A stretch of 64,000 bases of DNA from CBDFNN01 sp965250215 (lineage in GTDB: Bacteria; Bacteroidota; Rhodothermia; Rhodothermales; DATKEJ01): positions 2,108,001 through 2,172,000 of the forward strand of contig CBDFNN010000004.1 in assembly GCA_965250215.1 (NCBI GenBank), in the 5' to 3' direction. Below are positions 44,601-53,348 of this stretch, in pieces (the first letter of the stretch is position 1; the number at the start of each line of letters is the position of its first letter). The position numbers and the translations under genes are program-made. The notes under the pieces were generated by a model, which saw nothing but the letters and a program-made list of their open reading frames with translations, did no database searches and was not told the origin of the DNA.

Positions 44601-45116
44601 AACTTAGCGACGGTGATCTCCAGATCGGAATACGATTCGCTTCAGGTATGGGTCAATGAGACTTCTTACCATACAGCAACGAATAATTCCATAGGTGAGT
44701 CGAGCATCTCTTTTGATCTTCCGGTAAGCATTGGTGGAGAAGTACCTATCAGACTAGTTGCATTCCGAAATGGAAGATCCTATAAGTCCATGCCCATCCG
44801 GTCTACAGTAACCGTTGGGACGCCGACTGAGAATGAGCAGCCAAATTATGACAGCTTCTCGCTATTGCCGAACTATCCCAACCCATTTTCCGGATCTACA
44901 ACTATCGAGTTCACTAGCCCAAGTCGAGCGGCAGTAAACCTAGAAGTCTATTCGATTGATGGTAGACTCGTTAAGTCTACGGTCACTAAGGTTTACGACA
45001 GTGGAAAGCATTCGATCGAATGGAAGCCCCAATTGCTCGCAAACGGAAAATATCTAGTATTGCTTGAGAGAGATGGAGAAAGACTGAGCCAAATCGTATC
45101 CTATAGCCGTCGCTAG
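41652..45116 (+). CDS. Large secreted beta-propeller (sortilin/BNR-like) protein with T9SS tail
   Basis: A 1154-residue protein with an N-terminal hydrophobic signal (IFATVISVALVMGWWAV). Residues 80-980 are made of glycosidase/sortilin-like blades with BNR/Asp-box words: GGIWKTIDGGDNWISM, GILKSVDGGNSWSQL, GIYRSTDGGSSFSRV, GVYKSDDAGQTWLDI, GIWKTDNWGDEWQLR, ELFLSEDGGESFRRI, GIYVSEDNGASWSYS. A spacer follows, and then a T9SS type A tail (LLPNYPNPFSGSTTIEFTSP to GKYLVLLERDGERLSQIVSY). Such VPS10/sortilin-like proteins of this phylum are exported to the surface; some are adhesion or peptide-binding proteins, and no catalytic residues are visible. A second ATG one codon further is an alternative start. 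Confidence 0.88.
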   Translation: MMGRIFATVISVALVMGWWAVEKSEEQAIHHQDADIKSEELAFGNEAAFSYPDEWVQTQMEMRTAKGDSIPRYKMGYQWDEFRKMQIASRGAVQKRLDWVERGPGNVPGRTRAIVVDPRDSSGETWLAGSVSGGIWKTIDGGDNWISMTDDFPQLAISTMALAKSNPDVIYAGTGEIGFRNLGAVSGNGILKSVDGGNSWSQLASTTRDNGFVGINRLAVDPQNENVILAATTTGIYRSTDGGSSFSRVFDGGNFQDLKSDPGNFNRLYAAALGQGVYKSDDAGQTWLDIGASFVDADRIELAVSPSSPSHVYAAVYVDPASGSSSSALYQSTDFGETFAEVGGNSDAPDNWLGSQGWYDNTIMVHPFNQNIVFVGGIQLFRIAVLDNGETTTGIKRIVQDNTASFLSFVNFTAPYLGGGLDLGTNNDAIGVTESDFVSVEVRFGPGLSQKAHRFSAPDGSGVPASDYVYEDYSEVPFQVWDVTNNKQIMVSYRDQVNDGAFNLIERDDDDNVLGREYLFVQAIDYDPDNPDIRVATSGGHSFKQIYFTWPTLTPGSIWAPNDLPESKLLIDWGDSFKPFWSHTNVSSGDDVHVDNHFLEAIIVDAGAETFEILNGNDGGVGLSTDGNTWFTKSGGYNTSQFYGADKSPTEHKYVAGAQDNGSWVSPVNPQSDTSWNFEIGGDGFESIWSQANPDLLMAGFQYNGLRRSTNGGSSFTSMPSLGDTGRGNAGFVTRIDRSRQDGELVFTTSANGIWKTDNWGDEWQLRPRIGWSARSWAQARISLADPQIVWAYGRPPSLVPGDDPEAELFLSEDGGESFRRIDISADSFPSNTITKIATHPRDPNTVYLAYSVFNRSKIFKSTNLASSWEELSGFGSGEESSNGFPDVAVLSLLVLPHAENTIWAGTEIGIYVSEDNGASWSYSNFGLPAVAIWDMKTSGDEVVVATYGRGLWTLTIPELLNAPPPTVTLAPQFADFNHNTDGNLATVISRSEYDSLQVWVNETSYHTATNNSIGESSISFDLPVSIGGEVPIRLVAFRNGRSYKSMPIRSTVTVGTPTENEQPNYDSFSLLPNYPNPFSGSTTIEFTSPSRAAVNLEVYSIDGRLVKSTVTKVYDSGKHSIEWKPQLLANGKYLVLLERDGERLSQIVSYSRR

Positions 45117-45142
45117 TCCACAAAAACCCTATTCCAACACAT

Positions 45143-46477
45143 ATGCCCTGGTACAAAAAGCTTCACTGGCAAATTATCTTAGGCCTCATCTTAGGTCTCA
45201 TCTATGGTATCGTTGCAGCGGCAAACGGATGGGGGGCTTTCACAGAGGATTGGATTGAGCCCTTTGGAAAGATATTTATCAATCTGCTTAAGCTAATCGC
45301 CATTCCCTTGGTATTGGCTTCCCTAATCACCGGGGTCGCTTCACTGTCAGACCTTAGGAAATTGTCGAGGATAGGGGGGAAGACCATCGCCATCTACCTT
45401 GCTACCACGGCTGTTGCTGTAATCATCGGTCTTCTCGTAGTCAATCTGCTAAACCCAGGAGAATCCGTACCTGATAGTATGAAGACGGAGCTACAAGAAT
45501 CCTATGCTGAGGATGCAGAAAAAAGGCAAGATGCGGCCGACGACGCGCAGGAAAGAGGCCCTCTTCAGATTATGGTGGACATCGTTCCAGACAACTTTTT
45601 TAGCTCCGCTGCCAACAACGGAAATATGCTTCAAGTCGTTTTTGTAGCGCTGCTGTTTGGGATAGGAATCATTCAGATCGATAAAGACAAATCCAAATAT
45701 ATACTTGGCTTTTTCGATGGACTGAACGATGTGGTTATTAAAATCGTGGACATCATAATGCTTCTTGCACCCATTGGTGTGTTTGCTCTAATTGCCGGAA
45801 CCATAAACTCAGTTGCGAATGATGATTTGAATCAAATTGTTGAGATACTAACAGCGCTCGGATTCTATTCTATATGCGTCATCTTGGGTCTCGCACTACA
45901 GGTTATCTTGACCTATTCATCGATGGTTAAGTTTTTCACGCCACTGACTTTGAAGCAGTTTTTCTCGGGAATTGGTCCAGCACAATTGCTAGCCTTTTCC
46001 ACGAGCTCCAGTGGAGCGACGCTTCCCGTTACCATGGAGCGTTGTGAGGAAAAGCTGGGTGTTTCAGAAGAGGTGTCATCCTTCGTTTTGCCACTAGGCG
46101 CAACGATCAATATGGACGGTACAGCACTCTATCAGGCGATCGCGGCAGTGTTCATTGCCCAAGCGCTGGGAATGGAGCTCGGATTGGCCGCTCAAATGAC
46201 GATTATACTCACGGCCGTGTTAGCTTCTATCGGAACTGCTGCTGTGCCGGGTGCAGGAATAATCATGTTGGTCATCATCCTTGAAGCGATTGGAGTACCA
46301 AGCGCAGGGATTGCTCTCATTCTGGGCGTTGATAGAATTCTTGATATGATTAGAACTGTTGTAAACGTTACAGGTGACGCGGCCGTAGCCACGATAGTGG
46401 CATCTACTGAGGGACAATTGACGCCTTATGACCAGCTCGTCGATCATGACAAGTTGAGGGTGGCGATGCCCGCATAA
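45143..46477 (+). CDS. Dicarboxylate/amino acid:cation symporter (DAACS family)
   Basis: A 444-residue membrane protein of the GltP/DctA family. It opens WYKKLHWQIILGLILGLIYG; FINLLKLIAIPLVLASLITG; SLSDLRKLSRIGGKTIAIYL. The substrate and Na+ binding region is complete: FSTSSSGATLPVTMERCEEK (hairpin 1), PLGATINMDGTALYQAIAAV FIAQ (NMDGT motif) and AAVPGAGIIMLVIILEAIG, GVDRILDMIRTVVNVTGDA. It imports glutamate, aspartate or C4-dicarboxylates with cations. A charged periplasmic insert (YAEDAEKRQDAADDAQERG) follows helix 3. Confidence 0.94.
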   Translation: MPWYKKLHWQIILGLILGLIYGIVAAANGWGAFTEDWIEPFGKIFINLLKLIAIPLVLASLITGVASLSDLRKLSRIGGKTIAIYLATTAVAVIIGLLVVNLLNPGESVPDSMKTELQESYAEDAEKRQDAADDAQERGPLQIMVDIVPDNFFSSAANNGNMLQVVFVALLFGIGIIQIDKDKSKYILGFFDGLNDVVIKIVDIIMLLAPIGVFALIAGTINSVANDDLNQIVEILTALGFYSICVILGLALQVILTYSSMVKFFTPLTLKQFFSGIGPAQLLAFSTSSSGATLPVTMERCEEKLGVSEEVSSFVLPLGATINMDGTALYQAIAAVFIAQALGMELGLAAQMTIILTAVLASIGTAAVPGAGIIMLVIILEAIGVPSAGIALILGVDRILDMIRTVVNVTGDAAVATIVASTEGQLTPYDQLVDHDKLRVAMPA

Positions 46478-48019
46478 GTGAAGGCTGGCTTTCTCACATA
46501 TTTACTTCTAGTCTGCCTCTTCCTTTCTCCTTATAAGGCGGAGGCTGCGATCCAATCTGCATCTGAGAGAACTCCTGGGATGCTGCTTACAAGCACGAAG
46601 TCAGAGAGCTTGATGATTGATCTTCGGTCGGCTTTGTTCAGTTTTGATTTAGAAAATGCCAATTTGCTCATCAAGGATTTGGGGGAGCAAGAGGATGGGT
46701 TCGCGGCGGCACAATATCATAAATGCTGGTCAGAGTTTCTTTTGGCCATGTTTGAGCAGACCGACTCTCTGGCAAACACTTTTATTAATAATTCAGATGC
46801 TCTTCTGGATTCCGGTGTTCTCGATTTTGAGGATCCTTGGGGCCGACTAATGCAGGCCGAATTGAAATTACAGCAGGCCTTTGTTCATGCCCGGCAGGGC
46901 CGAAATCTGAGAGCGGCTTTAGCAGCCAGGAGGGCTTTCAAGGCATTTGAAAACAATCTCGATCGATACCCACTGCATTGGGATTCGTATAAGGGATTTG
47001 GGGTCCTGCAAATCATGATTGGCTCGGTTCCATCATCCTACCGAAAACTACTTAGTATTCTTGGATACGAGGGGACGGTCGACTTGGGTTTAAGATCGCT
47101 AAAATTGGCATCCGAGAAGGCACACTATTTTCAAGAAGAAGCCAAGGTAATTCTGGCTATGGCCGATTTGACCGTGAATCAATCCAAATTGGGTGGCGGA
47201 CAAATAATAGACGATCTCTTTGAAGATGACCGCAATTCACCCTTTCTATCGCTCCTGCAAATCTATGCTCTTCAGAGCGACCGAAAATCTCGAGAGGTTA
47301 TCGAACTTGCGGATCATCTTTTGGAAATCGAAAATAATGATCAACTCTATGTTCCGAAGTTTACACACTACTTTCTTGGAGATGCCTATTTCAAGCTGAA
47401 CCAATTCGAAGAGGCCATTCCGCATTTTCAGAGCTTTATCGATTCCTTCGAAGGACGCGCTCTTCTTTCTCCTGCTTTGTCCAAAATTGGACTCGCATAT
47501 GATATTCTTGGTGAACGAGAAAAGGCACAGAGCTACTACAAGAAAGTTATTGGCGACTCGGAGTTCGATGTCGACCAATTCGCCCGGAAGAGGGCCTCGA
47601 AGTACCTAGATCATCCACCAGAAAAACTCGAGATTGAAATATTAAAGGCTACAAACCTTCAGGATGCGGGTGAGTCTGGAATTGCCAGAACTCATTTATT
47701 AAAAATCGAAAAGGATACCACCCTGTCTGAGCTTGAAAGGACTCAGGTGCACTATATGCTCGGTCGAACCTTCCATCACGAAGGCGAACTCGCGAAGGCC
47801 ATTGAATATTATGAATCGACCCTGAGCTTCTCCTTCGATGAGAGAGAAAGATGGATTCCTTGGGCTGCATTTTATGCGGGCGAAGCTTGGGAAGAGCTTG
47901 GGGATCTCGAGCAGAGCAGAGCTAATTACAAACGAGCGCTTAACTACAAAGGAGACTTCAGCTATAAGCGTTCATTGGAGCAAAAGACGAAAGCCGCGAT
48001 GCAGCGGGTCGCCACTTAA
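46478..48019 (+). CDS. Exported TPR-repeat protein
   Basis: A 513-residue protein with a signal peptide (AGFLTYLLLVCLFLSPYKAEA). It starts with GTG directly after the TAA of the symporter gene, so it is likely translated from the same message. Several TPR pairs occupy the C-terminal half: FTHYFLGDAYFKLNQFEEAI PHF, ALSKIGLAYDILGEREKAQS, VHYMLGRTFHHEGELAKAIE, and WAAFYAGEAWEELGDLEQSR. The N-terminal half is helical and resembles TPR39-like outer-compartment proteins. It probably scaffolds periplasmic proteins; the link with the symporter is not understood. Confidence 0.82.
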   Translation: MKAGFLTYLLLVCLFLSPYKAEAAIQSASERTPGMLLTSTKSESLMIDLRSALFSFDLENANLLIKDLGEQEDGFAAAQYHKCWSEFLLAMFEQTDSLANTFINNSDALLDSGVLDFEDPWGRLMQAELKLQQAFVHARQGRNLRAALAARRAFKAFENNLDRYPLHWDSYKGFGVLQIMIGSVPSSYRKLLSILGYEGTVDLGLRSLKLASEKAHYFQEEAKVILAMADLTVNQSKLGGGQIIDDLFEDDRNSPFLSLLQIYALQSDRKSREVIELADHLLEIENNDQLYVPKFTHYFLGDAYFKLNQFEEAIPHFQSFIDSFEGRALLSPALSKIGLAYDILGEREKAQSYYKKVIGDSEFDVDQFARKRASKYLDHPPEKLEIEILKATNLQDAGESGIARTHLLKIEKDTTLSELERTQVHYMLGRTFHHEGELAKAIEYYESTLSFSFDERERWIPWAAFYAGEAWEELGDLEQSRANYKRALNYKGDFSYKRSLEQKTKAAMQRVAT

Positions 48020-48044
48020 TAGGGCGCTCCAGAACTGGGAGGCC

Positions 48045-49343
48045 TCAATCATCGATCAAAACGACGGCGATGTCCATCACATTGGTGTGCGTTGGACCAG
48101 TGACTATTTGAGCTCCAAGGGCTCGGAAGAAATTGTGTGAGTCATTGTTCTCTAAATAATTCTTTGCACTCAGACCCAATTTTTGTGCTTGTGATAGTGA
48201 CTCATTTCCAGCCCATGCACCGGCAGCATCCGAAAAGCCATCGATTCCATCTGTGCCAGCCGCTGCTACAAAAATCGCTCTTTCTAAGCCGTCCATGGCG
48301 ATGCTGCTAGCTAACACGAGCTCTTGATTCCTACCGCCTTCTCCTTTTCCTTTCACTGTCACAAAGGTCTCCCCACCCAGAATAATGGCATGCTTTCCAC
48401 TTGGGCGTTTCCTTGCCCACTCCACAATCTCTTTTCCCTTTTGCCTTGCCTCTCCCTCCAACTTCGCAGACTTGACGGTGTAACCAAGAATCTCTGCCTT
48501 TTCGATCATGGCATTGCAAGCATCAGAATTTGAACCCAGTATTCTGTTCTTCGGATAGACAAACTCTTCCGCCTTTTCGCCCACATTTGACGAGATCAAT
48601 GCATCTATAACTATTTTGGGAAGCCGCGCCGAAAGTTTGTGTCTTTCTAATACTTCGATCATTTCGGTATAGGGTCTCTCCTTGCAGCAGGGCCCACTCG
48701 CTATGATGCGTGGATCGTCGCTCGGAACGTCAGACAAGATGAGTACTTCCGATCTAGCAGGGTCAATGGCCTTTGCCAGCTTTCCCGCTCCTGTCGTTGT
48801 TAGCCTGGATCGAATCGAATTTATTTCATGAATGTCGAGACCGGCATTGAGAAGAAAAGCAACGGTTTCAGATAGATCATTTAGACTAAGAGGGGCAATA
48901 GGTGCCGACCACAAGGCCGATCCGCCACCCGAGATCAGACAATAGACGAAACTCGTCGCAGACAATCTTGAGACCTTTTCGAGTACCTCCGTTGCAGCCT
49001 TTTTACTGGCATCATTTGGTTTTGGATGTCCGGCATGACGAAGATGACCTAGTTCTAGTTCTGTTTCGTATCCTAGAGGTACAGTAAGGTCCAAACTGAT
49101 TTTGGAAGGAGGGATCTCATTGGCTAGGAGAGATTTTTGAACTGCTTGGGCCATAGGAATGGCGGCTTTCCCAACCGCAAGGACTAATACATCAGAAGCA
49201 TGACGACAGGCTTCGCCGGGATTGAAATTCGATAGGAGTCGGTCGATCCGGACGGCGTCTATGCCGTCAGCAATGAGCTCAAGAGCGTCGTTCTTAATTT
49301 TCTTAGATGTGCTTTTCAAGTGGTCTTTTAATATAATCGCCAA
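48045..49343 (-). CDS. Glycerate 2-kinase (DUF4147/MOFRL family)
   Basis: A 432-residue enzyme with the N-terminal DUF4147 domain (VLVLAVGKAAIPMAQAVQKS; CLISGGGSALWSAPIAPLSL; INSIRSRLTTTGAGKLAKAI; VLILSDVPSDDPRIIASGPC) and the C-terminal MOFRL domain (ILGGETFVTVKGKGEGGRNQ ELVLA; FVAAAGTDGIDGFSDAAGAW). This is the GckA/TtuD type, which phosphorylates glycerate to 2-phosphoglycerate with ATP, joining the serine or glyoxylate routes to glycolysis. The start is a TTG; no ATG is near. It converges on the TPR gene and is divergent from the potassium channel gene, 35 bases away. Confidence 0.92.
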   Translation of the reverse strand: MAIILKDHLKSTSKKIKNDALELIADGIDAVRIDRLLSNFNPGEACRHASDVLVLAVGKAAIPMAQAVQKSLLANEIPPSKISLDLTVPLGYETELELGHLRHAGHPKPNDASKKAATEVLEKVSRLSATSFVYCLISGGGSALWSAPIAPLSLNDLSETVAFLLNAGLDIHEINSIRSRLTTTGAGKLAKAIDPARSEVLILSDVPSDDPRIIASGPCCKERPYTEMIEVLERHKLSARLPKIVIDALISSNVGEKAEEFVYPKNRILGSNSDACNAMIEKAEILGYTVKSAKLEGEARQKGKEIVEWARKRPSGKHAIILGGETFVTVKGKGEGGRNQELVLASSIAMDGLERAIFVAAAGTDGIDGFSDAAGAWAGNESLSQAQKLGLSAKNYLENNDSHNFFRALGAQIVTGPTHTNVMDIAVVLIDD

Positions 49344-49378
49344 GTAATGATACTGAAGAAATACAATTCACTCCTTCT

Positions 49379-50326
49379 ATGTCTTTGAAATCGCGAGCAA
49401 TTGAAGACCCAGGTTATGGGAAAGCTAGTTCAGGCTTCCAGCGTCTAGTTAATCGTGATGGCACCTTCAATGTTAGACGTATTGGTCAGGGCTTCTTTGA
49501 ATCTCGAATGGCATTCAACTGGCTGCTGACTATTACTTGGCTTCAGTTTTTATTTTTTTCCTTTTTGCTCTACTTGGCGACTAACCTTGTCTTTTCATTC
49601 GCCTATTTCGCGTGTGGTCGTGAGGCTATCGGTGTTTCTCCGCAAATGGACACCTTAACCTTCTTTTTGAATACCATTTATTTTAGTGTGCAGACCTCAG
49701 CTACAATCGGCTATGGAATTCTTGCGCCACAGGGCCTAATTCCTAATCTCCTCGTCATCCTCGAGACTTTTGCCGGGGTCATCATGGTTGCACTGGTAAC
49801 GGGGGTCGTATTTGCACGGTTTTCAAAGCCTGTTTCACGTATAAAAACGAGCGATAATATTCTGCTCAGTCCCTACAGAGATGGTGTAGGTTTGATGTTT
49901 AGACTTGCGAATCAGGTCAATCACCAAGTGCTGGAGCTCCATGCAAAAGTATTTCTATCGCGCATTAAAATCATCGACGGAAAAAAAGAGAGACAGTTTT
50001 ACAATCTACACCTTGAAAGGGACACTCTAAGCGCACTGGCTCTCAGTTGGACCATCGTCCATCCCCTCTCGGAAGATTCCCCATTGTGGGGTCAAAGTTT
50101 GAAGGAGATCGAGGAAGCTAGAACAGAGATTTTGGTAACTGTTCTTGGAATGGATGAGACCTTTAATCAGACGATGTACACTCGGACATCTTACAGGGCC
50201 AGTGAATTCGTAGTTGGAGCAAAATTTGAGCCGATGTATCATCGAGCAGATGATGGATCACATACGATACTCGATCTATCTAAATTGGGAGACTATAAAG
50301 AAGTCATGCTTCCCATTTTCAAGTGA
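49379..50326 (+). CDS. Inward-rectifier K+ channel (KirBac family)
   Basis: A 315-residue channel. The N-terminal cytoplasmic segment precedes helix M1 (FNWLLTITWLQFLFFSFLLY), the pore helix and selectivity filter (FSVQTSATIGYGILAPQGLI, with TIGYG) and helix M2 (LLVILETFAGVIMVALVTGV VFARFSKP). The C-terminal 170 residues form the cytosolic immunoglobulin-like domain (LMFRLANQVNHQVLELHAKV; LSLSWTIVHPLSEDSPLWG-like). This is the complete build of KirBac1/3, so a potassium-conducting tetramer is expected. Its last 8 bases overlap the end of the sigma factor gene on the other strand. Confidence 0.94.
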   Translation: MSLKSRAIEDPGYGKASSGFQRLVNRDGTFNVRRIGQGFFESRMAFNWLLTITWLQFLFFSFLLYLATNLVFSFAYFACGREAIGVSPQMDTLTFFLNTIYFSVQTSATIGYGILAPQGLIPNLLVILETFAGVIMVALVTGVVFARFSKPVSRIKTSDNILLSPYRDGVGLMFRLANQVNHQVLELHAKVFLSRIKIIDGKKERQFYNLHLERDTLSALALSWTIVHPLSEDSPLWGQSLKEIEEARTEILVTVLGMDETFNQTMYTRTSYRASEFVVGAKFEPMYHRADDGSHTILDLSKLGDYKEVMLPIFK

Positions 50327-50963
50327 TATCAAGATCCTTGTAGTCCTTTAGACATTTTGCGAGATAGAGCTTGGCAATTCGCCATTCTCGATTAAGCGTC
50401 CTCGTTGAAACTTCGAGAGCCTTTGACGCCTCTTCGATCGAAAGACCGAAGAAAAACCTAAGGTTGACGAGTTGGGTCATTTCTGGATCAATCTTTTCGA
50501 GTTCAGACAGGGCTTTGTCCACCGACAGAATTAGATCTATTTGGCTCATTTGAGAGCTTTGCATTTCATCACCAAACAATTTTCCAGCAGAGGTAATGGA
50601 TAGCTTTTCGACCATTCCACCTCGTTTCTCCGCTTTTGCTCGACGGGCATAATCGCAAATTATCCATCTCATGGCTTGCGAGACGGTCGCGTAAAAATGT
50701 TTGCGAGATTCGAAGTCGAGCTTGCTCGAGTTGAATATGTGTTCGTAGGCCTCGTGCACAATTGCTTTTGTATCGAGGGTCACACCCGCACCCATTCGAC
50801 TTCTGTAGGCCCGAGCCACTATGAGTAGCTCGTTGTAAACCAGGCGTACTAGTTTGTTCAAAGCTTCCTTGTCCCCTGCATTGTGTTCTTGAATAAAGCG
50901 GGTAACAGAGATGCTAGTTAGTGGCACTTCTTGCTTCGATGGTGTAGGATGCTGGCGAATCAT
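50319..50963 (-). CDS. ECF-type RNA polymerase sigma factor, X6 (TIGR02999-like) family
   Basis: About 214 residues from the ATG at 50963 (MIRQHPTPSKQEVPLTS); the frame is open further upstream, but that part overlaps the divergent hydrolase gene. Region 2 is seen as DKEALNKLVRLVYNELLIVA, RAYRSRM, and ESRKHFYATVSQAMRWIICD YARRAKAEKRGG, a pattern typical of the large Sig-70 X6 family. Region 4 is FFFGLSIEEASKALEVSTRT LNREWRIAKLYL. No anti-sigma gene is adjacent. Its targets are unknown; it lies between a channel gene and a hydrolase gene. Confidence 0.87.
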   Translation of the reverse strand: MIRQHPTPSKQEVPLTSISVTRFIQEHNAGDKEALNKLVRLVYNELLIVARAYRSRMGAGVTLDTKAIVHEAYEHIFNSSKLDFESRKHFYATVSQAMRWIICDYARRAKAEKRGGMVEKLSITSAGKLFGDEMQSSQMSQIDLILSVDKALSELEKIDPEMTQLVNLRFFFGLSIEEASKALEVSTRTLNREWRIAKLYLAKCLKDYKDLDIT

Positions 50964-51027
50964 TATATTTAAGCTCGGTTCACCTTTATAGTCGCGAAAT
51001 CTACTAACTAACATTACGTTCGTACCC

Positions 51028-51924
51028 ATGATTTGGTCTGTCTTCACTAGAACATTCGTATTTACCCTTACCATTTGCGCCAGCGTTCACACAGTCTTTG
51101 CACAGGGCGATATGAGCAATGTGACCGTTAGTCATGAGAAAGTGGCCGAGGGTATCTACATGCTGCAAGGATCCGGAGGAAACATTGGGCTCAATATTGG
51201 TGAGGATGGTGCATTCATGATCGATGACCAGTTTGCGCCGCTAACCGAGAAGATTATTGCGGAAGTCAAAACGATTACCGACGATGATGTTCGCTTCTTA
51301 GTGAACACTCATCACCATGGAGATCACACGGGCGGAAACGAGAATATGGGGAAGAGAGGAGCGATCATCGTGGCCCACGACAACGTCAGAACGCGCTTGA
51401 ATAGCGATGAACTAAAGAATATTAGCGCATCTTCGGCACCCAAACTCCCAATTGTCACCTTTACGGACGAACTGACATTCCATATGAATGGCCACACGAT
51501 TCAGGTCATTCATGTGCCTCCTGCTCACACTGATGGTGATGCCATCATATTCTTCCAAGAGGCTAACGTCTTTCATATGGGAGATACTTTCTTCAATGGT
51601 CGTTTCCCCTATATCGATCTCAACTCTGGAGGCAATGTCGGTGGACTAATAGCTGCCGGTGAAAAAGTCCTTTCCATGTCAAATGGAGAGACTAAAATTA
51701 TCCCTGGTCACGGATCCCTAGCAACAACTAATGATCTTGAAATATATCTGGGTGTAGTTCGCAAAGCTGTCGAACTAGCAGAGAAAGCCAAAGCCGATGG
51801 AATGTCGGCCGATCAGGCTGTTGCCAATGATATTTTTTCAGAGTTTCCAGCCGCATGGGGGAGTGGATTCATGAGCTCAGAGAGATTCCTCCGCATCATT
51901 TTCGACTCACTCGAAAACGATTAA
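51028..51924 (+). CDS. Exported metallo-beta-lactamase-fold hydrolase
   Basis: A 298-residue protein with a signal peptide (FTRTFVFTLTICASVHTVFA). It shows the zinc-binding motif NTHHHGDHTGGNENMGKRG, later ligands HVPPAHTDGDAIIFF and IIPGHGSLATTNDLEIY, as in periplasmic MBL-fold hydrolases of this phylum. All residues for a dinuclear zinc site appear present (HxHxDH, an Asp and two distal His). The substrate is unknown; a general hydrolase or a beta-lactamase-like enzyme is possible. Its start lies within the upstream-extended frame of the sigma factor gene, so the two promoters must be close or overlapping. Confidence 0.88.
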   Translation: MIWSVFTRTFVFTLTICASVHTVFAQGDMSNVTVSHEKVAEGIYMLQGSGGNIGLNIGEDGAFMIDDQFAPLTEKIIAEVKTITDDDVRFLVNTHHHGDHTGGNENMGKRGAIIVAHDNVRTRLNSDELKNISASSAPKLPIVTFTDELTFHMNGHTIQVIHVPPAHTDGDAIIFFQEANVFHMGDTFFNGRFPYIDLNSGGNVGGLIAAGEKVLSMSNGETKIIPGHGSLATTNDLEIYLGVVRKAVELAEKAKADGMSADQAVANDIFSEFPAAWGSGFMSSERFLRIIFDSLEND

Positions 51925-51985
51925 TCGAAGTTCGGCTTGCGACTTTCGACTAAACTTATTGGATGTCGATACTTACCTTGATTTC

Positions 51986-52468
51986 ATGAGAAATACAATT
52001 CTACTTCTAAGCATCTGGTTTCTTACACCTGTGCTAAGCTACGCACAAAGCGAAGCTAGCCAAGAGTCAGAACAAACTGCAGTTCGAGCCGTGATCGACA
52101 CCTTGTTCGATGGAATGCGTGCCGGTGATAGCACGGCAGTAAGAACTTTTTTTCACGAAGAGGCAACGCTTGCTTCTCAGTTCTCTCGCCAGGGCCTTCC
52201 TGCACGTCAAATTGGATCGGTTGAGGACTTCATCAAAGCTATCGGTACTCCTCACGACCAGGTTTGGAACGAGAAAATATGGAACGTCGTCATTCAAGTG
52301 GACGACCTTTTAGCCCAAGCATGGATGAACTATTCATTCCATCTTGGAGAGCAGCTATTACATTGTGGAGTCAATGCAATCCAGTTCTTCAAGTCGGAGC
52401 AAGGCTGGCAAGCCACGCATCTCACAGATACAAGGAGAAAAAATTGTGACGTGTCAGAAAGCGAGTAG
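51986..52468 (+). CDS. Exported NTF2-like (SnoaL/DUF4440-type) protein
   Basis: 160 residues from the ATG at 51986, which gives the signal peptide RNTILLLSIWFLTPVLSYAQ; an upstream ATG-less extension of nine codons is unlikely. The rest has the shape of the NTF2-like cone fold: AVRAVIDTLFDGMRAGDSTA VRTFFHEEATL, then WNVVIQVDDLLAQAWMNYSF, and NAIQFFKSEQGWQATHLTDT RRKNC. Such domains bind small ligands or serve as enzymes; the function cannot be fixed. It follows the MBL hydrolase by 61 bases on the same strand, so they may be co-expressed. Confidence 0.8.
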   Translation: MRNTILLLSIWFLTPVLSYAQSEASQESEQTAVRAVIDTLFDGMRAGDSTAVRTFFHEEATLASQFSRQGLPARQIGSVEDFIKAIGTPHDQVWNEKIWNVVIQVDDLLAQAWMNYSFHLGEQLLHCGVNAIQFFKSEQGWQATHLTDTRRKNCDVSESE

Positions 52469-52554
52469 GGAAGACTTTAAGCTCGACTTTCTTTCCGGCG
52501 ACACTTTAAAAAGTGCCTCGAACATCTCGGCTTAAAAGAATTGGCTCAAATTAT

Positions 52555-53265
52555 CTATTTCCCGAGTAGTGACCTTTTGGGGATGCTCGATAAAGGACTG
52601 ACTTTCCATGTATGCGAGTCGGTAGCGATCGCAATAGCAGCGCAATATTCCGATCCAATGTCGATAGCATGTAGAAAGGTGTTTTGGACTGAATGAATCA
52701 CTCTGTCTGAGCGCACAAGTTGATTCATATTGTGGTCAGTATCGGTGCTAACGTCAAACCAGTTCAATCCTCCAGATATTCCTCCTCCAGAAAGTTTTAC
52801 AATCGCTTCTTTAAGTGTCCAAATTTTGAAAAAACACAACAGCTTATCTTCTGATTCTTCGAATTGTGCGTATTCGAATGAAGTAAAGAATCGCTTGGCT
52901 AGGCTGGAAAGCTTTCTAATACGTCGAATACATTCTAGATCAACTCCTATTTCGGTGCGAGGATGAGTCGCGATTAGAATTTTTTGGTGGGAGTGTGAGA
53001 TGTTGAACTTGAGCTGCGATCCCATTTTGTCAGAGAGGAATGGCTTTCCCTTTTCACCCTGGGTAAAGCTGATCTCAAGAGGCAGGATTTCTAGCTCCTC
53101 TGCCAACAAAAATCGAAGGACAGCTCTAGAAATAACGTAGCATACTTTGTCACGGTGTCGGACAAATCTGTCGGCAGCTATTTGCTCGTCTTCACGAAGT
53201 TGACTCCAAAGAAAATCGATGTCCTTCTCGAAGTCATTCGTGTCTATCAGATGGATACGTGTCAT
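52555..53265 (-). CDS. 4'-phosphopantetheinyl transferase (Sfp type)
   Basis: About 236 residues from the ATG at 53265 (MTRIHLIDTNDF); a longer upstream frame overlaps the divergent DUF512 gene. Sfp motifs are present: LKFNISHSHQKILIATHPRT (P1-like), EIGVDLECIRRIRKLSSLAK (the GVDLE metal site), and CFFKIWTLKEAIVKLSGGG (W..KEA motif). It moves the phosphopantetheine arm of CoA to acyl or peptidyl carrier proteins. There is no polyketide or peptide synthase gene in the window, so it probably serves a general carrier protein or a cluster elsewhere. Confidence 0.9.
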   Translation of the reverse strand: MTRIHLIDTNDFEKDIDFLWSQLREDEQIAADRFVRHRDKVCYVISRAVLRFLLAEELEILPLEISFTQGEKGKPFLSDKMGSQLKFNISHSHQKILIATHPRTEIGVDLECIRRIRKLSSLAKRFFTSFEYAQFEESEDKLLCFFKIWTLKEAIVKLSGGGISGGLNWFDVSTDTDHNMNQLVRSDRVIHSVQNTFLHAIDIGSEYCAAIAIATDSHTWKVSPLSSIPKRSLLGK

Positions 53266-53348
53266 TGATAATTTCTGGCGTGTCGGTATATATTCGTCAC
53301 GAACAATTAATAGAAGCTTCGGTAAGGTATCGTCCTGTCCGTAAATAA

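Noticed and set aside
50964..51074. Longer N-terminus of the sigma factor
   Set aside because: Overlaps the divergent hydrolase gene; the ATG at 50963 fits the family length.
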